From Corallium rubrum (Eukaryota; Cnidaria; Anthozoa; Scleralcyonacea; Coralliidae), in assembly GCA_964035015.1 (NCBI GenBank), contig OZ036005.1, positions 10,779,512-10,843,511 of the forward strand: 64,000 nt of DNA. Direction: 5' to 3'. The translations under genes and the position numbers were made by a program. A model generated the notes under the pieces. The model searched no databases and had not been told where the DNA came from. It saw only the letters and a list, made by a program, of their open reading frames with translations. Of the stretch, positions 1-11,896 are shown piece by piece. Position 1 is the first letter of the stretch. Each line of letters opens with the position of its first letter.

Positions 1-130
1 GTGAGTCACATGTGACACATGTGAGTCACATGTGACACATGTGAGTCACATGTGGTCACGTGTGAGTAACATGTTGTCACATGTGAGTAACATGTTATGT
101 TATTTATCACATGTGACTCACATGTGAGCA
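1..130. repeat. CACATGTG palindromic satellite, left block
   Basis: Tandem array of the 8-bp palindrome CACATGTG separated by short GAGT/GTCA spacers, degenerating toward the right. The window edge cuts it, so its full length is unknown. The same satellite recurs at about 5493-5685, so the two blocks bracket a 5.4-kb segment. The motif is E-box-like, but the array reads as a satellite, not a regulatory site. Confidence 0.85.
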
Positions 131-1142
131 AATATGAAAAATATTTTGACATCAAAATGTTTCAGGTTCACAAAAAGATTAGTTAATAATATCAATGTTT
201 ACTGAATAATAACCTTATTAGTCTATAAATACAAATCTACAAAATATTTTACAAAGTAAGTAATTACTAATATCATTTGTCTACCCAATTCATATTTACA
301 ACTTAATACATGCTGCACCTTAGCTAAACACAGAGAAATATATAACAATTAAATTTTACCCGAATATCTCATATATTATAATACACAAAGTTAGCCCCTG
401 AACAATGCCTATTTTATACGTTAACTCATTCCTGTCAGAGGGTCATCCTCGTTCCCAGCAGAGATAAAAACCTGGGAATGAACCTGGGTTCTATTGTATC
501 AGTAGTGTTTCTCATTATTCAGGTCATTGAGTTCTTTAGAATATTCCTAAATCGTGCATGTATGTATAGGATAAAGCCCGAGAACGAGGGATTTATGCGA
601 AAATTAAGCCCTCGGAAGAACAAAGAAAACCGACTCAATAATTATTTAAGTATATATAAACAACCTGTAAACGACTATAAGGACCTTAAAATCAAGCAAG
701 TTCAAATGCTTTTGGAAGTACTGTGCTAAGGGACAAATGAGAATCTTTATGTGCTCTCGAAGTAGACTGACTCTTGCTGAATGCATGACGAGTCGGGCAC
801 TTCGCGTCGCCCGTAACGTTGTTGGTCAAATTGGCCAATTTCTAGCACCTGCTTATAAAGATTACTATGGCTAACACTATAAATAGTGGCGCTTTTAGGG
901 CAAAAATAAGACGAGCTAGGGAAGTATTTTGTCGTCGAGGTAAGCAAATGTTTTTTAGTTATAGCTATTGCTTAGCCCATGCTGAAGTCAGATAGAGTTG
1001 GGCAACGAAGAAATTCATCACCGTTTAAGCAAAATTTGAATTATTATGTGCTCTCCTTATTATTTACTGTTGAAAATCGCCACTATAATGGTCGTTAATG
1101 CGCACGCGTGCCACCATCTTGTCCCAAATTTCTGGTAATGCT
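131..1142. other. AT-rich non-coding stretch
   Basis: No convincing coding region. Around 444-475 there is a single copy of the CCTCGTTCCCAG motif that forms the inverted ends of several elements elsewhere in the window (27.2, 27.4, 34.9, 47.1, 51.0 and 60.9 kb), so a transposon end or fragment is likely here. Short open frames are uninformative. Confidence 0.5.
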
Positions 1143-1325
1143 TTCACAATAACAAACTTTCTTAAGAATAACACACTTTTTGAGTAACACATCTTTATGA
1201 AGAATATACCTTTTGAAAAAGACACTTTTTTGAATAGCACATCTTTTAAAATAAATCACTTTTCAAATAGAATACTTTCGGTAATAACAACAAACGCTTT
1301 GGAATAACACATCTTTTAAACTAAA
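1143..1325. repeat. Degenerate ~25-bp tandem repeat
   Basis: Roughly seven imperfect copies of a unit like AATAACACATCTTTT with A-rich spacers. Copies vary in length and sequence, so the array looks old. No coding signal overlaps it. Confidence 0.6.
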
Positions 1326-1786
1326 ATAAAACATAGTCATTCCTTTAGCTTAAATACTCCTACTTTAAAACTTTATATCTATGACATAAATATGCATGCA
1401 TGAAGTAACTGCGAATCAATATGTGTGCAGTAGACTAATAGTGAAATAAAATAGGATATCAGAATTCAGAAAGAAAGGCTGCAGGTAATAAAACTTCTTG
1501 CTAAACAGCGCCGTCACCAGTGCTGCAGTGCAGAGGCGCCGCAATCTCATTCCCAGAGCCAAATTGCCCGCGCCCAGAGCCCGCGATCCTTTTGTCTGGA
1601 GCTAGCGAGTGCGCATTGATACTTGGGATAGCGTCGTCTCATCTCATCGCGCCACGTTTTGAAAACGATGGATGGTTTCAAGCATATATTTATATAAAGA
1701 CAGGGTCCTCAAGCTATAGAAACTCTTGGTAATAAAGTACTTCTTGTTTGCAAAGAGATCAGGCAGACAATCTTCACCAAAGTAAC
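1326..1786. other. Intergenic; GC-richer CpG patch
   Basis: From about 1505 to 1660 the sequence becomes clearly richer in G+C and CpG (GCGCC, CCGCG, GCGCGCC-like words) than its AT-rich surroundings. It lies just 5' of a possible first coding exon at 1787, so it could be a promoter, but it also resembles a repeat end. I cannot decide between these. Confidence 0.35.
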
Positions 1787-1851
1787 ATGTTTTTCTTACG
1801 GAGTGATTTAACTAAAAGCCATCAAAATCCAGTTGAACCGGCAAGAGCAAG
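1787..1851 (+). CDS. Candidate first coding exon (tentative)
   Basis: An ATG opens 21 codons ending at a good donor (AAG|GTAAAC). A possible second exon follows an acceptor near 2333 and ends at a GTAAGT donor near 2384, in the same phase. Neither joins in frame with the exon at 4097 without another exon that I could not find. This is a weak model for the 5' end of the gene whose last exons lie at 4097-5082. Confidence 0.22.
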
Positions 1852-3603
1852 GTAAACATCATCAGAGATTTAGTATTTATCGTTTGTTTTCTATGTCCTA
1901 CTGTACTTATTGTAATGTGAAATTTTCTCTGCCTCTCGTTGTCAAATTTCCTGTTTGATTGTCCAATACAAACCATTTTATGCTGAAGTTAGTGTAGTTG
2001 AAGTCAATGTTTATTAAGTCATCATCTTTTGCCATCAATGTTGTGGGCTGGAATCTCTTCTCATTTCTGTCATTGTGGTTCCTAACAAACTCTCAAATCA
2101 TTCTTTCTTCTTTGCCATTCTTTAGTCACCGTTGCTTTCATGATAAGGGTTATCTTATGTAAAACTAAAGCATTCAAATATTGAGGTAAAAGTTACTAAT
2201 TGTGATTAATAGTGTGTTTTCACTAGCAGAATTCATCATTCTGAAATATAAAGTGTTGGTGACAGACTAACAGTATTGTGTGTGTGTGTGTTTGTTTGTT
2301 TGCTTATTCATTTATTTTATTTTCTAGTGCATAGGGGAGAGTTACCTTGTTCAGTTGTGTTCAGCCGTTCAACTTGCTATTATTTGTAAGTAAAATCCTT
2401 AAATAAGCTTAATAATTCATATACTAGTAATTTTGCATTGACTAAATGACATAGTGATCTATCCCATAAAGGTGGTCAATGTCTCAAAATACTAATAGCA
2501 GGTCATATATTGGTCTGACTGTATGTGTTTTTGAAAGTTACAATGATGCCGTATACTGAGATTTTTTATACATAAGGATTTTCTAATGTACATTACCAGG
2601 CTTTTTGGTATATATCATATATATAATATTAGCAGTATCATTGATGATATGCTAAGAAATGCAGTTGCAGATCACACTTATTGGATATTTTAGAAAGTTG
2701 ACTGGTGTGATAAATAAGATTCAAAATGGTATAAATTTAGTAGTATGCATATTCTGTATACATTACTGAATATCCCTATTCTAATACATGTATTTGTCTT
2801 CAAAATTACAACAATTTTGCTAAGAAACTAGAATTTTCTGTTCAAATTGTTTGTTCGGTAACAGCAATCTTGTAGTTAGGAGGAATGCATAAATATGTGA
2901 CCTTTTGTAGGGAACCTTACTCTTGACCCTGGGAAGCTAGTCAGCTACAGTAGTAGGTTATTACTGAGGGCCTATCTGTGATACAGTATATGATGGAAGA
3001 TAGTCCTAAATATACTTTGTATATAAAGTTTAATATTGACATTAAATTACACTCCAGATGATTTTACTCTCTAAAGGGGAGGTAGCAATGGTATTGGGTC
3101 AAGTGATATTAGCCATTCCTGCTTGAGCCAGCCAAAAATGCCCCCTTTATTATTTTACTCTGTTTATCAGCAGATGATTCTTCAGACACCCTATTGTACT
3201 AAGGCATCAGTGGGTTAAATGTTATGGACTGGTAATGACCATTTACACAAACAAAAATCACAACAAAATCAAAATTTTATGATGTTCTGATTAATAAATT
3301 AAAACACATACAGGTAATTAAAGTAACCAGAACATTTCCTTTTGTATAACAATGTATTACTAATTCTGGAAAAAACACAAATTTTATATCATTATCATCC
3401 CCCATCTAATGTTTTAATACTGTGCCCAATTACTGTAACTTGGGGGTTAGTGATATCACAAGCTGGGTACAAATACAGTATTATAAATTTACATAAATTC
3501 ACTGATTGTAATTCAATGATGTGAAAACAATATTCACTAAAAGTAATCTTCAGTTGTACCCTGGTCCCAGCTTGTAACAGATGCATATGAAAAAATTAAT
3601 ATC
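1852..3603. other. AT-rich intron or intergenic DNA
   Basis: No reading frame with coding character. It contains a short TG microsatellite near 2277-2300 and a polypyrimidine-AG followed by a GTAAGT donor at about 2326-2390 that may mark a small exon. Otherwise nothing recognisable is seen. Confidence 0.4.
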
Positions 3604-3611
3604 CTCTATAG

Positions 3612-4004
3612 CAGTGGTTCCCAAACTGGGTTGTTTGCACCCCCTGGGGGTGTGAGACATGAGTCTTGGGGGTGTGAGCAACCACATAAAGACCAAGAAA
3701 AAAATATTTTTTATAAACAGTTTATATTATGGTATATACTTTATAGTTTATAGTTTATAGTTTATAGTTTATAGTATACTTTATACTTCATAGTTTATAG
3801 TACTGAGTTAGTCATTAGTGATTAGTATTAGTAATTAGTTGATTAGTGACAAATGTTGGAATAAAAAATGTTTACTTTAAAGTTTAAAGTTTAACCAAAA
3901 TACACGTAAATTTATTTATTTATTTATTTATTTTTTTTGGGGGGGGGGAGCGATGAGATTATTGCAGCAGGGGTGTGATGGTGGAGAAAGTTTGGGAACC
4001 ACTG
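3612..4004. mobile_element. hAT-type MITE with exact 8-bp TSD
   Basis: The ends are inverted: CAGTGGTTCCCAAACT at the left and AGTTTGGGAACCACTG at the right, the classic hAT terminal consensus. An identical 8-bp duplication CTCTATAG flanks it at 3604-3611 and 4005-4012. The 393-bp interior is non-coding and holds TTATAG repeats (about 3735-3780), a TTTA run and a poly-G tract, so it is non-autonomous. The ends are well preserved, suggesting moderate age. It sits upstream of the exon at 4097. Confidence 0.93.
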
Positions 4005-4096
4005 CTCTATAGATACCAGAATTATTCAAGAAGTGTTTTATCTGGTGTTATGTATATATTATTATTATAACTAATAATTTATATTTCCAATTTCAG

Positions 4097-5082
4097 GATA
4101 TTCTTAGTCAATCTCAACTGAGTGAAATACAATGTTCACCAAGTGACAAAAAAATGACAGCCAGTTTATTGTTGGCTGTTCTTGGTAAGAAGCATCTGTC
4201 TGAGTCATCAGTGACGGGCAGGAAACAAGGAGCCATGGAATGTTGTCCTGCTCTAGACAGTGTCCAGGTCAAACTAATTATAGGTCAGTATCACTATTCT
4301 CCCTCCCAACGGCTCTTTGTGTCGTCATACCTATGACGACACAAAGAGCGGCTGCGAGGGAGACTAGTATCACACTCATGGGTGTACATAGTAGTAAATG
4401 TTTAAAATAGATTTTTTGAACAGGCTGAATTTTTACATCCTTGGCAAGTCCATTCCTTGCAAGTCTGAAGAGCAACATATAAGTAAAAAAAATATTTTGC
4501 AATTGCAATAATTTTGTTGAATATAAACAGACCCACTTTTTACTTTGATGGTGGCCAGGTCTTTTATTCCTTTTTACTTTTTAGAACTTTTCCTGAACAT
4601 ATTTGTTCAATTACAGTATTTGTCCAATTATTTCATTTAATGCTTGGAGACCATCTATCCACGGGCCGTCCAAACCCTGCTACAGCTGGGAAGACAACGG
4701 ACGTTAAAATGCCTACTACTTTACATTGCAATACATTTATTTTATGCTTTTAAATCAAATTGCTTTGCTATATATCATAAGACAATTCTACTATCTGCTC
4801 TTGTCGCATGTGAACGATGAAGTGCCTCATCTTTCATGAGCTCATATCTGACTTAAGTTCATACTTTAATTGTTAAATTCATCATACCTGTATGTAAATA
4901 AATTATTCTCTATATCACTCTTACTTGTTTTTGAGATATTGTCTATTTTATTTTTAGATCATGTCCTGAAGCACTTTCCAAAACTTGCAACAGAGTTTAC
5001 CATTAAAGCCACAATGGCACAGGAATGTAAAGATGAAAGACGTCTGATGGAGGCAAGGAGGTTCAAGGCAGAAGAAAAATAG
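4097..5082 (+). CDS. Last two exons of an unrecognised gene
   Basis: Exon 4097-4283 follows a good acceptor (TTTCCAATTTCAG) and ends at a donor G|GTCAGT. Exon 4958-5082 follows TTTTATTTTTAG and ends at TAG. The junction is phase 1 and stays open, giving about 104 residues. The C-terminus is charged and probably helical (MAQECKDERRLMEARRFKAE). An AATAAA-like signal occurs near 5438. I recognise no domain. The upstream exons are unresolved; a weak first exon is at 1787. A hairpin repeat lies in the intron immediately after the first donor. Confidence 0.5.
4298..4363. repeat. Short hairpin (foldback) in intron
   Basis: Arms of about 31 bases are inverted around a 4-base loop (left CTCTTTGTGTCGTCAT, right ATGACGACACAAAGAG), with a second paired block TCTCCCTC / GAGGGAGA at the base. 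It is probably a tiny MITE, in the intron between the exons ending 4283 and starting 4958. Confidence 0.8.
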
Positions 5083-5492
5083 AAACTTAGACGGTTTTAC
5101 CCAATGCGGGTCTTGACTTCCTATTTGACTGCTGTATCATTTATGTGTGAATAATATAAAGTTAACGTATTGTCTGCTTTCGAGGGAAATATTTAGCTTT
5201 TCCTTCCTGAGATTCTCATTTGTCGAATGTGAGAAACATCAAAACTCAAGGGAAAACTAAATGTTTGTCGAGGAAACGGACAGTGTATGTTTTGTCATGC
5301 ACAACTGAAGTTTCGCCATATTTTATGTTATGAAGATATAAGGAAAGATTAACAACAGGCAAAATACTTTATAAAACATTTTGCGTCAATCTGTTATTCT
5401 CTAGTATAATTATTATCAATGTATTTAACCTTTTATAAATAAATTTGCCATGCTTAGTTGAAATAGCATTTTAAAATAAATTTAAATTTATC
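5083..5492. other. 3' flank of the preceding gene
   Basis: AT-rich sequence after the stop codon, with TATAAATAAA-type polyadenylation-like signals around 5433-5445. Nothing else is recognised before the satellite begins. Confidence 0.45.
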
Positions 5493-5685
5493 TCACATGT
5501 GAACTCGCCACATGTGAGTCGCATGTGACTCACATGTGGACTCACATGTGACTCACATGTGGACTCACATGTGACTCACATGTGGACTCACATGTGACTC
5601 ACATGCGACAACTCACACGTGACAACTCACATGTGACGGTTCCAATTTCACATGTGAAGTCTCACATGTGAGATTGACATGTGTT
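5493..5685. repeat. CACATGTG palindromic satellite, right block
   Basis: About a dozen copies of CACATGTG spaced by GACT / GGACT, the same repeat as at 1-130. Its right edge runs directly into the minus-strand coding region of NtA-like gene 1 and supplies that frame's last codons and stop. Confidence 0.9.
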
Positions 5686-6009
5686 ATTTTCGTAAGGGTT
5701 GTCGTTTAAAAATACAACATGTGGCTTGTCGAAGTTCAAGTCAGAGCGACACATACTGCCAAAACCAAAACCGGTAGCGCAGATGTAGGTGGAATCAAGC
5801 TGCCCTTTGTACACTGCGGCTACATGTAAACACCTTGTGCTGTTAAATGCAGAGATCCAATCATGTGGCCTCCAGATGAGGTAGGCTTTGATAACCAAAG
5901 GCGCACTTCGAGCTATTTCTTCGTTGCTTGGTAGTTCTCCATGAATACTACATTGGAAGCTTCTTTCGACGAGCCCTAAAAGAACGATGCCCAAAAGAAA
6001 CAACTTCAT
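5662..6009 (-). CDS. NtA-like small secreted protein 1, 3'-truncated
   Basis: The frame starts at ATG 6009 with a hydrophobic signal peptide (about residues 1-19) ending before the first Cys. It then shows the features shared with the two other copies here: E-E-x-A/V-R-x-A-P-L-V-I, a Cys-containing beta strand before YKG, and GFG followed by C-x-x-D-L and a hydrophobic FLN strand. The pattern resembles the OB-fold agrin N-terminal (NtA) domain, which in agrin binds laminin; that assignment is mine, by motif. After the D-N-P-Y segment the homologous C-terminal part (about 35 residues including a CC pair) is missing. The last codons are CACATGTG satellite, so the gene is probably broken. A TATAAAAG box lies about 120 bp upstream. 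Confidence 0.68.
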   Translation of the reverse strand: MKLFLLGIVLLGLVERSFQCSIHGELPSNEEIARSAPLVIKAYLIWRPHDWISAFNSTRCLHVAAVYKGQLDSTYICATGFGFGSMCRSDLNFDKPHVVFLNDNPYENNTCQSHM

Positions 6010-6129
6010 CTTTTCTCACTCAGTAAGATCACTTGTCTATACGCCGCTCAAGAATTTAAACAAGCCAACTCGTATGCTTACCCTAATCAAACCAAAGTTT
6101 GGATAGCGATTTTTAGAGAAGAGTGCCTT

Positions 6130-6137
6130 CTTTTATA
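6130..6137 (-). promoter_or_regulatory. TATA box of NtA-like gene 1
   Basis: Reads TATAAAAG on the minus strand, about 120 bp upstream of the ATG at 6009. The word TATAAAAGAAG is repeated upstream of NtA-like gene 2 (19517-19524), which supports a shared promoter element. Confidence 0.5.
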
Positions 6138-6159
6138 ATATTTCGAAAGCCTATATATT

Positions 6160-9080
6160 GTCTCCTCTCGCTAAGGCCTTCGTTCTAAGTCAAGTGTTGT
6201 TTCCTTTACTTTCCAACGTTCGTTTCAAAGTATTTTCTCGTTATATTTCAACGTTCGTTTTAAAGTGTTGTTTCCTCTACTTTCCAACGGTCGTTTCAAA
6301 ATGTCATATTTTTTTTCTTTACTTCTTATATATTCCAACGTTGTTTCAAAATGTATTCTCATATATGCCAACGTTTGTTTCAAAATGTATTCTCATTATA
6401 TTCCATCGTTCGTTACAAAATGTATTCTCATATATTCCAACGTTCGTTTTAGAGTGTATTCTCATTATATTCCAACGTTTGTTTCAAAATGTATCCTCAT
6501 ATATTCCAACGTTCGTTTTAAAGTGTATTCTTATATATTCCAGCGTTTGTCTCAAAATGTATTCTCATATATATCCCAGCGTTTGTTTCAAAATGTATTC
6601 TCATTATATTCCAACGTTCGTTTCAAAATTTATTCTAATTATATTCCAACGTTCGTTTTAAAGTGTATTCTCATATATTCCAACGTTCGTTTTAAAGTGT
6701 ATTAATTATATTCCAACGTTCGTTTCAAAATGTATTCTCATATATTCCAACGTCTTTTTAAAGTGTATTCTATATTCCAACGTTTGTTTCGAAATGTATT
6801 CTCATATATTCCCGACAACGTTTGTTTGGAAATGTATTCTCATATGTATCCCAGCGTTTGTTTCAAAATGTTTTCTTATTATATTCCAACGGTCGTTTCA
6901 AAATTTTTGCTCATATTCCAACGTTTGTTTTAAAATGTGTTCTCATTATATTCCAAGGTTCGTTTCGAAATGTATTCTCATATATACAGTGCCTACTTTT
7001 AGCCTATAATAGAATTTGAAGTTCATTATCTTGTAACGGCTGTCATATTTAGAAAGCCTATATATTGTCACGTCTCGCTAAGGCCTTCGTTCTAAGTCAA
7101 GTGTTGTTTCCTTTAGTTTCCAACGTTCGTTTCAAAGTATTTTCTCGTTGTATTTCAACATTCGTTTTAAAGTGTCTGTTCCTCTACATTCCAACGTTCG
7201 TTTCAAAATGTGTTCTCATTATATTCCAACTTGTATTGTAAAAATAGTGAAATTTTGATCTAGTTGTATATTTATCTTAAATCCTATTTTAGTTTAAATA
7301 TAAATAGTGTCTCTAGTATTAAATAAAGTTATAAAGTTGTTCATTCAACGTTTGTTTCAAAATGTATTCTCATATATTCCAACGTTCGTTTTAAGGTGTA
7401 TTCTCATTATATTCCAACGTTCGTTTTAAAATATATTCTCATATATTCCAACGTTCGTTTTAAAGTGTATTCTTATTATATTACAGCGTTCGTTTCAAAA
7501 TGTGTTCTCATTATATTCCAACGTTTGTTTCGAAATGTATTCTCGTATATATCCCAGCGTTTGTTTCAAAATGTATTCTCATTATATTCCAACGTTCGTT
7601 TTAAAGTATATTCTCATTATATTCCAACGTTCGTTTCAAAATGTGTTCTCATTGTATTCCAACTTGTATTGTAAAAATAGTCAAATTTTGATTTGGTAGT
7701 ATATTTATCTTAAATCCTATTTTAGTTTAAATATAAATATAGTGTCCCTAGTATACATCGACACTTAAATAAAGTTATAAAGTTACTCAGCTCATTCAAC
7801 GTTTGTTTCAAAATGTATCCTCATATATTCCAACGTTCGTTTTAAAGTGTATTCTTATATATTCCAGCGTTTGTCTCAAAATGTATTCTCATATATATCC
7901 CAGCGTTTGTTTCAAAATGTATTCTCATTATATTCCAACGTTCGTTTCAAAATTTATTCTAATTATATTCCAACGTTCGTTTTAAAGTGTATTCTCATAT
8001 ATTCCAACGCTCGTTTTAAAGTGTATTAATTATATTCCAACGTTCGTTTCAAAATGTATTCTCATAAATTCCAACGTCTTTTTAAAGTGTATTCTATATT
8101 CCAACGTTTGTTTGGAAATGTATTCTCATATTTATCCCAGCGTTTGTTTCAAAATCTTTTCTCATTATATTCCAACGTTCGTTTCAAAATTTTGCTCATT
8201 ATATTCCAACGTTTGTTTTAAATTGTGTTCTCTTTATATTCCAAGGTTCGTTTCGAAATGTATTCTCATATATACAGTGCCTACTTTTATAATAGAATTT
8301 GAAGCTCATTATCCTGTAACGGCTGTCATATTTAGAAAGCCTATATATTGTCACGTCTCGCTAAGGCCTTCATTCTAAGTCAAGTGTTGTTTCCTTTAGT
8401 TTCCAACATTCGTTTCAAAGTATTTTCTCGTTATATTTCAACGTTCGTTTCAAAGTGTCTGTTCCTCTACATTCCAACGTTCGTTTCAAAATGTGTTCTC
8501 ATTATATTCCAACTTGTATTGTAAAAATAGTGAAATTTTGATCTAGTTGTATATTTAACTTAAATCCTATTTTAGTTTAAATATAAATAGTGTCTCTAGT
8601 ACATGGACACTTAAATAAAGTTATAAAGTTGTTCATTCAACGTTTGCTTCAAAATGTATTCTAATATATTCCAACGTTCGTTTTAAGGTGTATTCTCATT
8701 ATATTCCAACGTTCGTTTTAAAATATATTCTCATATATTCCAACGTTCGTTTTAAAGTGTATTCTCATTATATTACAGCGTTCGTTTCAAAATGTGTTCT
8801 CATTATATTCCAACGTTTGTTTCGAAATGTATTCTCGTATATATCCCAGCGTTTGTTTCAAAATGTATTCTCATTATACCCCAACGTTCGTTTCAAAATT
8901 TATTCTCATTATTCCAACGTTTGTTTCAAAATGTATTCTCATATATATTCCAACGTTCGTTTTAAAGTGTATTCTCATTATATTCCAACGTTCGTTTCAA
9001 AATGTATTCTCATTATATTCCAACGTTCATATCGAAATGTATTCTCATTATATTTCAACATTCGTTTCAAACTGTTATTT
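6160..9080. repeat. ~33-35-bp satellite with ~1.3-kb higher-order units
   Basis: The array is built from units of the form TTCCAACGTTCGTTT then YAAARTGTATTCTCAT and ATA. A larger pattern is superimposed: the block at about 6480-7015 recurs at about 7805-8300 (offset ~1324 bp), and 7390-7660 recurs at 8688-8960 (offset ~1292 bp). A non-satellite insert of ~90 bp (TTGTATTGTAAAAATAGT...) appears three times, near 7230, 7665 and 8512. Few stop codons arise in the unit, so long open frames appear in all three frames; these are artefacts, not genes. Confidence 0.93.
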
Positions 9081-9109
9081 TCTCTTACGTTCCAGAGACC
9101 TACGTAACT

Positions 9110-9669
9110 CCAAGTGTTTTGTGTCCAATATTTTTTGTTGTAAACGGTTCTGTCAATTATGCATGTAGCGTCTGATGATCTTAGTGTTCATTATGCTGTT
9201 GTGTTTGTGATATCAGCTCGGTTGAACGTCAAACGCCAGCCCATGCGGTTAAGCACACATAACAATGAAGTATACGTTGGGAAATTTTGCGTTTTAAACA
9301 ATTAAATTAGTAATTTTTGGAAGATTTAATGAACGGACAATAACGTAATTTAACCTCTTGGCATTATTAATCGAGGTACATGCAGTATTGTCTGTTCAGT
9401 TCCAAGTGTCTTTTTCTGTACGTTCAGAGACTTAATAATTAACTTAATATAAATTAAGTTAGTTTACTTTATTCTAGCTGGATTTCTCCTGTAGTGAGAC
9501 CATTTCGTGGACCTTTAGGGAGAACACTTTAATTAGTTTTAGATGCATGGAAACTAATCTTAACGTTGATTAAATTTTTCTCTTGCGACCGACTGGGACA
9601 GCCCGACTCATGTAACTGAACAGGCCCTAAATGAAACACTCTACTTCATCATGCCGTTGCGCTTGATGT
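9110..9669. other. Non-coding; degenerate repeat pieces
   Basis: AT-rich with no gene. Words such as GTTCCAAGTGT and GTTCCAGAGACCT occur near 9090, 9400 and again near 10199, implying an old dispersed repeat related to the satellite's right edge. A piece near 9590-9640 resembles the ends of the GAGGCGAGYTRGCCCGG family. Confidence 0.4.
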
Positions 9670-9673
9670 TTAA

Positions 9674-9976
9674 AGGTGACGTACAGTCCATTCTGCGCAT
9701 GTACGAAACTAATGTTTACATCTTTATTTACAAAAAAATACTGATACCTTATTCAAAGATTGTGAGATTTTCTTGGTTCCCATTCATTACTTGTACCCAA
9801 AACAAAACATTTTCAGGAGAAATAGAAGAAATCCGAGGAAATATTCTCTCCAAATCGCTTGGTTTTCTGTTGTTCCTAACGGTTTACATTGAGCTGAGTA
9901 CTTCATGTAATTATCTACGAATGTCTGTTCGAGGGGACCACTTGCGGTCATGCGCAGAACGGACAGTACATCACCT
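9674..9976. mobile_element. Short TIR element, possible TTAA target
   Basis: The inverted ends are AGGTGACGTACAGTCC and its near-complement, continuing into CTGCGCATG on both sides (about 30 bp, few mismatches). TTAA lies immediately outside each end (9670-9673 and 9977-9980), suggesting a TTAA-targeting family (piggyBac or Kolobok type). However, the terminal bases are not the usual piggyBac CCC. The 303-bp interior has no transposase. Confidence 0.65.
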
Positions 9977-9980
9977 TTAA

Positions 9981-11826
9981 AGCTCTATTTCACGTCGAAC
10001 TTCAGCCATCATGAAAAATACCATTCGATCCGAGTCACATACATATAACAATGATGTACGTTGGAAATTAGCGATTTTAGGACTTTCATTCTTTAAACAA
10101 TCAAATTAAACAATTAAATTAGCAATTTTTGGATTGACTTAGTGTAGGAAGATAGCATTTAGACTCTTGTGTTAATCGAGTACTGCATTGTTCATTCAGT
10201 TCCAAGTGTTTTTTCCTGTAGTACGTTCCAGAGACCTGCGTTCGAAGTGTTTTATAATTATAACGGTATTTTCGCATAGTTTGGGTTCTACTGAAGACCA
10301 TCCACGCATATAACGAGCTATTTACATAAGCCCAGTCTGTCCCGGCTAACCGAGCTACAATCGGGATACAGTTGGTGGTTTTTCTCAATGAATTTCAATA
10401 TTCACGAACAGATTTATAAAAAATAGAAGTTTGATGCACACAACCCCCACCCCCCCCCCCCCCCCCAGCATCAACTTTGACTACGTGGGATTAGCATGTA
10501 GTGAAACGTTTTATCAACATTGAGGCGGAGGAGGGGGGTTTAATTTGAGGTTTGTCGTCATCTAAAATTTATAGTGTTTGAGTTGCTTTGGAAGAAGTGA
10601 ATGAACACATTCTGCTCCCGATTGCAGTTCTAGTCACAAAATTCTTTTCTCGGCCGCAAGGATCGGCGATTTCAATATAGTTAAGATTTGTTTACATCTA
10701 AACTAAATCAGTTATTATTTTTTTCAAATTTAGTTTCAGATGTGAGTTTTAAAACCATAGTAACGAACCTAATCAGACGAGTCAACCCGATTAGCCGGCC
10801 AACTCGCCTCATGTAATCGGTCCTTAAACCTATAAAATGTTAAGTTAGCTCAAATTAAAATTTCAGTTTAGCTGTATGCATGTGAAAAGTGATAAGTGAT
10901 ATATTGTGATATATTGCAGCACGAGTCAGTGTTCTTCTTCCGATTTCTAAATGCAGCCAAGCAGATTGAAAATACGAGGCAAAAACTAATTTCTAAATAG
11001 TGATTAAATGTCTTCTTTTTTATTATTACTCGGTAGCCGAGTCTAGGTTTCGGCTTTGGTCGTGTTATTATCACTGATGGTTATTATTTTTTGTGTCGCG
11101 ATATTGCATTTTTGCACATTTTACTTCCGGTGGTCACTGGCAGCCAAGTTCTTTCTTTTCGACAGCTTGACGTTTGACCTGGTTTGACGAAGAGTTCTCG
11201 AAGCTTTTAGAAGATCACAAGTGACTTACTGAACACTGTTATTGATCAGTCATGTGGCTGACAACTGTGTTAATGTTAAATATGTTCACTACGCAAATAG
11301 TGCAGACATTGATGGCGGTATTTCGATCTTGGAATTCCGCCGTCTCGATCCAGACAAATTGATTATAAACGATTTATATGATTTATTGAATTTTAATACT
11401 GAAGAGTATTAATACTAATGCTCACAATCTGATTATCTGCTGACTATTGGAAACTATCTGCAAGATGAGCGAGACATAAACAACGTTGAAAACAGACAAC
11501 TTGCAAAGGACGGTCGTATTAAATATGCTGTGTTGACATTTTGTGCTGTTTACGCTAAATGGGAAAACTTTAAATGTATTGAGATAATTTTAATATCTGT
11601 AATTTGCTTTGTTATTGCCTGGGATTATGTATTCTTGTGTTAATAAAGTTATGCCAAATATACTCGATGTGATTCCGACTGCATGCTTCGCAGCCTTCAC
11701 TAAAGCTTTAATATAGACAAGTGATTCTCACAGTGGTGGGTATGGCGCAGATACATGTACGCATAGCGGACCTTTTGTTATTAGCGGCAGAAAAATAAAA
11801 CACTCTATTCTATATTATATGTACTA
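9981..11826. other. Intergenic, no gene seen
   Basis: AT-rich. It contains a poly-C run at about 10444-10466, a GAGGCGAGTTGGCCGG-type repeat end in reverse orientation at about 10780-10830, and short words shared with 9.1-9.6 kb. No coding region or RNA gene is recognised. Confidence 0.4.
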
Positions 11827-11896
11827 TTTAAAAACCGAGTCAGAGTGCTTTATCATTGTATATACAATGATAAAGCACGATGACGAGGTTTTTAAA
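11827..11896. repeat. Near-perfect 70-bp palindrome
   Basis: The two ~35-base arms run from TTTAAAAACC through GTGCTTTATCATTGTATA to the mirror. They pair with almost no loop and only a few mismatches. Probably a minimal foldback or MITE; it would extrude a cruciform. Confidence 0.85.

Noticed and set aside
4154..4336. Single-exon protein starting at 4154
   Set aside because: The frame extends upstream to a good acceptor at 4096 and downstream crosses a consensus donor into a hairpin repeat, so it is an internal exon.
5493..5685. CRISPR-like array
   Set aside because: The repeat is an 8-bp palindrome with 4-5-bp spacers in a eukaryotic context; no cas genes and no spacer length consistent with CRISPR.
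6158..9168. Long open frames of repeating Tyr-Ser-His-Ile-Pro-Thr-Phe-Val type
   Set aside because: Open in three frames over a ~34-bp satellite that lacks stop codons; no start context, no homology, and frames shift between units.
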